This document shows, piece by piece, positions 31,949 to 35,211 of a DNA stretch of 35,211 nt. The translations under genes were made by a program, and so were the position numbers. The stretch covers positions 1-35,211 of the forward strand of contig CAZTAK010000025.1 of the NCBI GenBank assembly GCA_964611585.1. Reading direction: 5' to 3'. The stretch comes from CAZTAK01 sp964611585 (lineage in GTDB: Bacteria > Pseudomonadota > Alphaproteobacteria > SHVP01). The stretch's first letter is position 1; each line of letters starts with the position of its first letter. The notes under the pieces are model-generated. The model saw only the letters and a program-made list of their open reading frames with translations. It searched no databases and had not been told where the DNA came from.

Positions 31949-32647
31949 CTACATCTCCAGTTCGACCAAGTCGAAACTCTGGTTGAGCAGGTCCCAGCGC
32001 AGTTTGACCGGAACGATATCGTCGCCCATTCCCCAGATTTCGAGCGGTGCTTTGCCTTCGCGCAGAATAGCAAAATGATCGGCCTCGAATTTGCCCGCGG
32101 GCACGGTTACCGATTTCGTTTCGAGGTACTCAAGATCGACGACTCCCGGACCGGCGGTACCCGAAAAGCCCGCGCTCAGCATCGGTCCCGACCCGCCATT
32201 GGGTAGTGTCGAACTCGACAGGCGTCCTTCGATGCGCTGGATCTTGTCGCCGGACTGCCTGTCGAACAGGGCGATCTGCCAGACATCGCAGGTTACGGCA
32301 TGGGAAATGAACACCGGGCAGGGGCGCTCCAGCGGCCATCGCTGAGACACCCGCCCGTGCTGGGTCGTCAGTGTTTCGCACTCCGCAAAGGTGTCCGTAA
32401 ACCGGAACCACCCGCTTCCGACCAGCTCGTGATCGATTGAAACCCGCACCGAGCAGTCGCGCGGCTGCCAGTCGGCATCGACGGCAAAGACAACGTCGCG
32501 CTGCAGGCGATAGTCGTCCATCTCGCATTGGCAGCGAATCACACGGCTGCCGTCGGGATCGACCGTCATGGTAAACCATTCCCGCCCGTTCTCGCCCTCT
32601 TCGTCGCTGATATAATTGATCCGGCCGCGGATTGTTCGGTGGGTCAT
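31949..32647 (-). CDS. uncharacterised protein, paralog B
   Basis: A 232-residue protein of the same family as 29142-29834. It keeps NGREWFTMTVDPDGSRVIR, CEMDD, WQPRDCSVRV, VGSGWFRF, AECE, CDVWQIA, LPNGGSGPML, VPAGKFEADHFAI and VPVKLRWDLLNQSF. No signal peptide; family unnamed to me. It is the last gene of an apparent minus-strand operon. Its ribosome-binding site AAGGAA is formed by the final codons of the upstream lipoprotein gene, and only four bases separate the lipoprotein stop from this ATG, so translation is probably coupled. Confidence 0.83.
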   Translation of the reverse strand: MTHRTIRGRINYISDEEGENGREWFTMTVDPDGSRVIRCQCEMDDYRLQRDVVFAVDADWQPRDCSVRVSIDHELVGSGWFRFTDTFAECETLTTQHGRVSQRWPLERPCPVFISHAVTCDVWQIALFDRQSGDKIQRIEGRLSSSTLPNGGSGPMLSAGFSGTAGPGVVDLEYLETKSVTVPAGKFEADHFAILREGKAPLEIWGMGDDIVPVKLRWDLLNQSFDLVELEM

Positions 32648-32651
32648 GTTT

Positions 32652-32828
32652 CTATTCCTTGATCACGGGGTTGCCTTCCCGGTCGCGCTTGACCGGTTTC
32701 GCCGTTTTCGAGGGTTGCAGGATCAATTTGCCGAAGTAGCTGTCCCTGAGATTGAAATCGGGGATGATTTCGCTGCATCCGGTCGCCGTCAGCGCCAACA
32801 CCATGACCGCGGGAAGGATCAGTTTCAT
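32652..32828 (-). CDS. small lipoprotein
   Basis: A 58-residue protein starting MKLILPAVMVLALTATGC. It has a basic start, a hydrophobic core and a Cys at position 18 preceded by ATG, a slightly off-consensus lipobox. The mature peptide of 41 residues (SEIIPDFNLRDSYFGKLILQPSKTAKPVKRDREGNPVIKE) has no known domain. It sits between the amidohydrolase gene (35 bp upstream) and paralog B (4 bp downstream) on the same strand. A longer start at 32855 is in frame but would bury the signal. Confidence 0.72.
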   Translation of the reverse strand: MKLILPAVMVLALTATGCSEIIPDFNLRDSYFGKLILQPSKTAKPVKRDREGNPVIKE

Positions 32829-32863
32829 CCGCCGCCGAAACAAGGGGGCCGGCATCGCCAGGC

Positions 32864-34318
32864 TCAGATCCGCGCGGTGGCGTCCTCAACCACCGTGTCC
32901 TTGAAGAATTCCGGGTTCATGCCTTTGTGGAGGCGTGCCACGTTGTCGAACACGAAGCGCCGGAAGTCGCGTTTGCCCAACAGGCCCGTTTCGACGAGCT
33001 CGTAGCTGTCGGAAAGAACGGTGCGCATATCGCTCACGTCCCAATGGCCGATGTCGGAACTGAACATGGCGTTCATCTTGGCGCCGAAGGCGTGAAGGTC
33101 GGCATTGAACGCGGCCGGAATTAGCCGGTCGTCGGATTCGCAGCCGAAGTAGAAATTCGGCACGAACCGGGCCTTGATGTCTGCGGCACGCCTGAGACCG
33201 CAGGCGGCGAATTCGTCCAGGCCGGGCTCGGACCTGTTGGCGCCGCCGTAAGTGGCGTCGCCGCGGCCGCCGCGGCGGCCCGCCTTCGCCAGCGCACCGC
33301 CATGTTTCGCCAGCAGCCGTTTGAGCCGCGCGGCATCGGTGCGCGCCGGATCGAGGTTGCGTTTCAGCGCCCTGATATTGCGCTTTTCCCAGTGCTCGAC
33401 GATGTCGTTGTAGAGCGAGGAGGCCCACGCGGCGCCGCCTTCGAGGAATGAAAAATTCAGATTTGGGAATCGCCGCGTTACGCCGCCAAAAAACAGGGCC
33501 TTGGCAAAGGCTTCACCAGCAGCGGCAAAATGTCCGATGTGGTTGTACATATAGTTACTGGTGGTCGCGCGCGCGCCCCAGCCCATCGAATTGCTGTGGG
33601 CGGCGGGCGCGACTTTGAGTTCGACGAATTTGGCCCACACCGGGTCGTAGTCGTATTCGCTGTCGAGCGCCAGCGGATCGATCCAGGTCGCGTGAACGCC
33701 TGCTTCGGGCGCCCGGCGCCGGGCGTGCGCCACCGCGCGCGTCACCGTACCGGCGATCATCACGGTCTTGAGGCCGAGCTCGCGCACCGCGAATTCGGAT
33801 TCCTCGATTGCTTCCTTGGGCGTGTGCATGGGAATGACGGCAGCCGGCGTCATTCTTGTGCCGTGGCCGGCATAGACGTCCGCATACATCATGTTGAGTG
33901 CGCGGCACACGGCACGGCGCAGTTCCTCGTCACCCAGGCTGACGAACGGAAGGCCCATCGACGTGTAGATGATCGCAAAGTCGATACCGAAGTCGTCGAG
34001 GCGTTTAGCCATCAAGTCCGGAAGCAGGGCGGTTGCGCGGTCGAGAGTGTTGCGCGACGGCATGATCCAGAAGGGGGGGCGCATCGAGCGGCGGCGGCGG
34101 CGCTGCCCATCGGATTGCGCGTACCAGCCCCACGGCCCGCCACCGGTCGTCATCATTTTCTCGTAACGGCGCGCGACACGGGCGCCGGCGACCTGCTTTA
34201 GGTAATCCAGCAACACCGGATTCATTTCAACGATATGCCCGTCGCCATCGATGACGGGATGATCGAGGCGAGCGCGCACGGCGGCCGACGGCGAAAGGTT
34301 GTTTCTATTTTTGGCCAT
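32864..34318 (-). CDS. amidohydrolase family protein (amidohydrolase 2)
   Basis: A 484-residue TIM-barrel protein of the amidohydrolase-2/ACMSD group, metal-dependent hydrolases or decarboxylases. The metal motif near the N-terminus is HPVIDGDGHIVEMNP. Later landmarks are TPAAVIPMHTPKEAIEE, APAAHSNSMGWG, NHIGHFAAAGEA, RFPNLNFSFLEGGAAW and the C-terminal FSSDIGHWDVSD with the expected metal Asp. Related enzymes act on aromatic acids or aminosemialdehydes; no substrate can be named here. The ATG at 34318 follows GGGGGGAAAC, a strong ribosome-binding site; an in-frame start at 34573 would overlap the upstream gene. It is the second gene of the minus-strand cluster. Confidence 0.88.
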   Translation of the reverse strand: MAKNRNNLSPSAAVRARLDHPVIDGDGHIVEMNPVLLDYLKQVAGARVARRYEKMMTTGGGPWGWYAQSDGQRRRRRSMRPPFWIMPSRNTLDRATALLPDLMAKRLDDFGIDFAIIYTSMGLPFVSLGDEELRRAVCRALNMMYADVYAGHGTRMTPAAVIPMHTPKEAIEESEFAVRELGLKTVMIAGTVTRAVAHARRRAPEAGVHATWIDPLALDSEYDYDPVWAKFVELKVAPAAHSNSMGWGARATTSNYMYNHIGHFAAAGEAFAKALFFGGVTRRFPNLNFSFLEGGAAWASSLYNDIVEHWEKRNIRALKRNLDPARTDAARLKRLLAKHGGALAKAGRRGGRGDATYGGANRSEPGLDEFAACGLRRAADIKARFVPNFYFGCESDDRLIPAAFNADLHAFGAKMNAMFSSDIGHWDVSDMRTVLSDSYELVETGLLGKRDFRRFVFDNVARLHKGMNPEFFKDTVVEDATARI

Positions 34319-34430
34319 GTTTCCCCCCACTGGGCGGGGATTGTGGCACGCGGTGCGGTCCCTGGCAATTAAGCCAGCTAATATCGGCGTCCCGCTATCG
34401 ATCGGCGCGATTCCCTGCGACTCGTCGCAA

Positions 34431-35211
34431 CTACCAGACCCATTTCGGGCCGCCGGTCGCGCCGCGCCGCATTTTCCAGAGGTAGTAGCTGGAGAAGAAC
34501 CGCTTGGCCCACAGCCACCGCTTGCCGTGGCTGAGATGCGAAACATTGCGCGGCGGCCGTACCGGATCGGCAACGATGTGTGCGCCCTTGTCGCCCATAT
34601 CCATGATGCACTCGACCATCAGATCGTGAGATGTTTTCTCGCCGCCCAGAATGTCGGCGGCGATATTGCCGGCGGCGATCTTGGCCATCTGTTCGGTCAT
34701 GTGTCCGGTCTTGGGGAAATTGACCGGCACCGGTGTTTCCTCGACCGGCGGCAGCGCGACCGCAACCCCGACGGCGTAGGTGTTTTCCGATCCGGTGTGG
34801 CGGTAATGGGCGTCAACCAGAATGAATCCCTTCGGATTGGCCAGGTCCGGCGCCTCGGCAACGGCTTTGACGCCGGCGAGCGGCGGAATGATAAGGGAAT
34901 AGCGGGATTCGAAAACGGACCCGTCCGCGAGCTCAACCGATTCGGTAGTGATGTTCGAGACCGCCGCCGAGGTGTGGTAGCGAACGTCGCGCTCTTCCAA
35001 TTCGCCTTCCAGAAACGGTCGGATTTTTCCAAAACCGCCGACGCCGAAATGGCCGAGAAAGGGCTCGGGCGTGACGAAGTTGATGGGCGCCTTATGACTG
35101 AGCGAACGGCGTTTCAGGGCGTGGTGCGCTTCGAACAGGAACTCATAGGCCGGCCCCACGCAGATGGATGGGGCGTCGCGTTCTACGAGAGCCGGGCGGC
35201 CCGCATCTTCA
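34431..35211 (-). CDS. sulfide:quinone reductase-like flavoprotein (5' end beyond window)
   Basis: The C-terminal part, about 259 residues, of an FAD-dependent pyridine-nucleotide-disulfide-type oxidoreductase of the SQR/FCSD group. The frame is open to the window edge. SICVGPAYEFLFE carries the active-site Cys typical of sulfide:quinone reductases. Then come LADGSVFESRYSLIIPPLAGVKAV, FILVDAHYRHTGSENTYAVGVAVALPP (second FAD/NAD motif) and TGHMTEQMAKIAAGNIAADI, then a C-terminal amphipathic tail, KRWLWAKRFFSSYYLWKMRRG, suited to membrane contact. Sulfide or a related thiol donor to quinone is the expected reaction. Only one redox Cys region is visible in the part present. Confidence 0.85.
   Translation of the reverse strand, partial: EDAGRPALVERDAPSICVGPAYEFLFEAHHALKRRSLSHKAPINFVTPEPFLGHFGVGGFGKIRPFLEGELEERDVRYHTSAAVSNITTESVELADGSVFESRYSLIIPPLAGVKAVAEAPDLANPKGFILVDAHYRHTGSENTYAVGVAVALPPVEETPVPVNFPKTGHMTEQMAKIAAGNIAADILGGEKTSHDLMVECIMDMGDKGAHIVADPVRPPRNVSHLSHGKRWLWAKRFFSSYYLWKMRRGATGGPKWVW

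Overview
The window looks like a chromosomal piece of a GC-rich alphaproteobacterium, possibly of the Rhodospirillales, from a draft assembly. The evidence is a glnB-glnA pair behind a sigma-54-type promoter, a ParE of alphaproteobacterial type, NnrS, SHOCT, CBS-BON and isoprenylcysteine-methyltransferase-like proteins, and strong G/C at third codon positions. A 100-N scaffold gap lies at 18487-18586. Placement below class is a guess.

Layout. 1-7300 holds housekeeping genes: a crotonase-family enoyl-CoA hydratase, a DEAD-box RNA helicase, a frameshifted alpha/beta hydrolase, a small lipoprotein, parE, a YciA-type thioesterase and a CBS-BON protein. 7691-9492 is the nitrogen-assimilation operon glnB-glnA. 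10209-16761 carries an exported protein of unknown function, a LysE exporter, a SnoaL-like protein, two PLP aminotransferases, a methyltransferase-like membrane protein, a host-attachment-type protein and an AlkA-like DNA glycosylase, followed by tRNA-His. 17027-18738 is one long secreted DUF1566 gene with two in-frame TAG codons and a 24-bp tandem array around the N gap. 18933-22926 holds an SDR, a SHOCT protein, an unrecognised protein, an orphan Rap1a/Tai-like protein and NnrS. 23002-25534 holds a DUF4386-like membrane protein, a TetR regulator with a clear candidate operator, and a broken WD40 gene. 25623-27971 is a beta-lactamase-family hydrolase and an IS5-family insertion sequence. 28258-35211 is a DMT transporter, two paralogous proteins of one unnamed family, an SDR-like/cNMP-binding pair, a frameshifted MarR, and an apparent operon of SQR-like flavoprotein, amidohydrolase, lipoprotein and the second paralog.

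Cross-cutting features. A 104-bp two-hairpin repeat occurs four times (3-106, 11485-11588, 15693-15796, 21607-21710). Each copy begins with a TAG. In three copies that TAG is the stop codon of the adjoining gene; in the fourth it ends a short leader reading frame three bases before nnrS. TAG is the commonest stop among the intact genes, which is unusual for a GC-rich bacterium, and four further TAG codons interrupt otherwise open, clearly homologous frames in two secreted-protein genes (DUF1566 and WD40). Several genes also carry single-base frameshifts (hydrolase, host-attachment protein, MarR, WD40, transposase), so sequence error and real gene decay must be separated. No CRISPR array, prophage or toxin-antitoxin operon was recognised.
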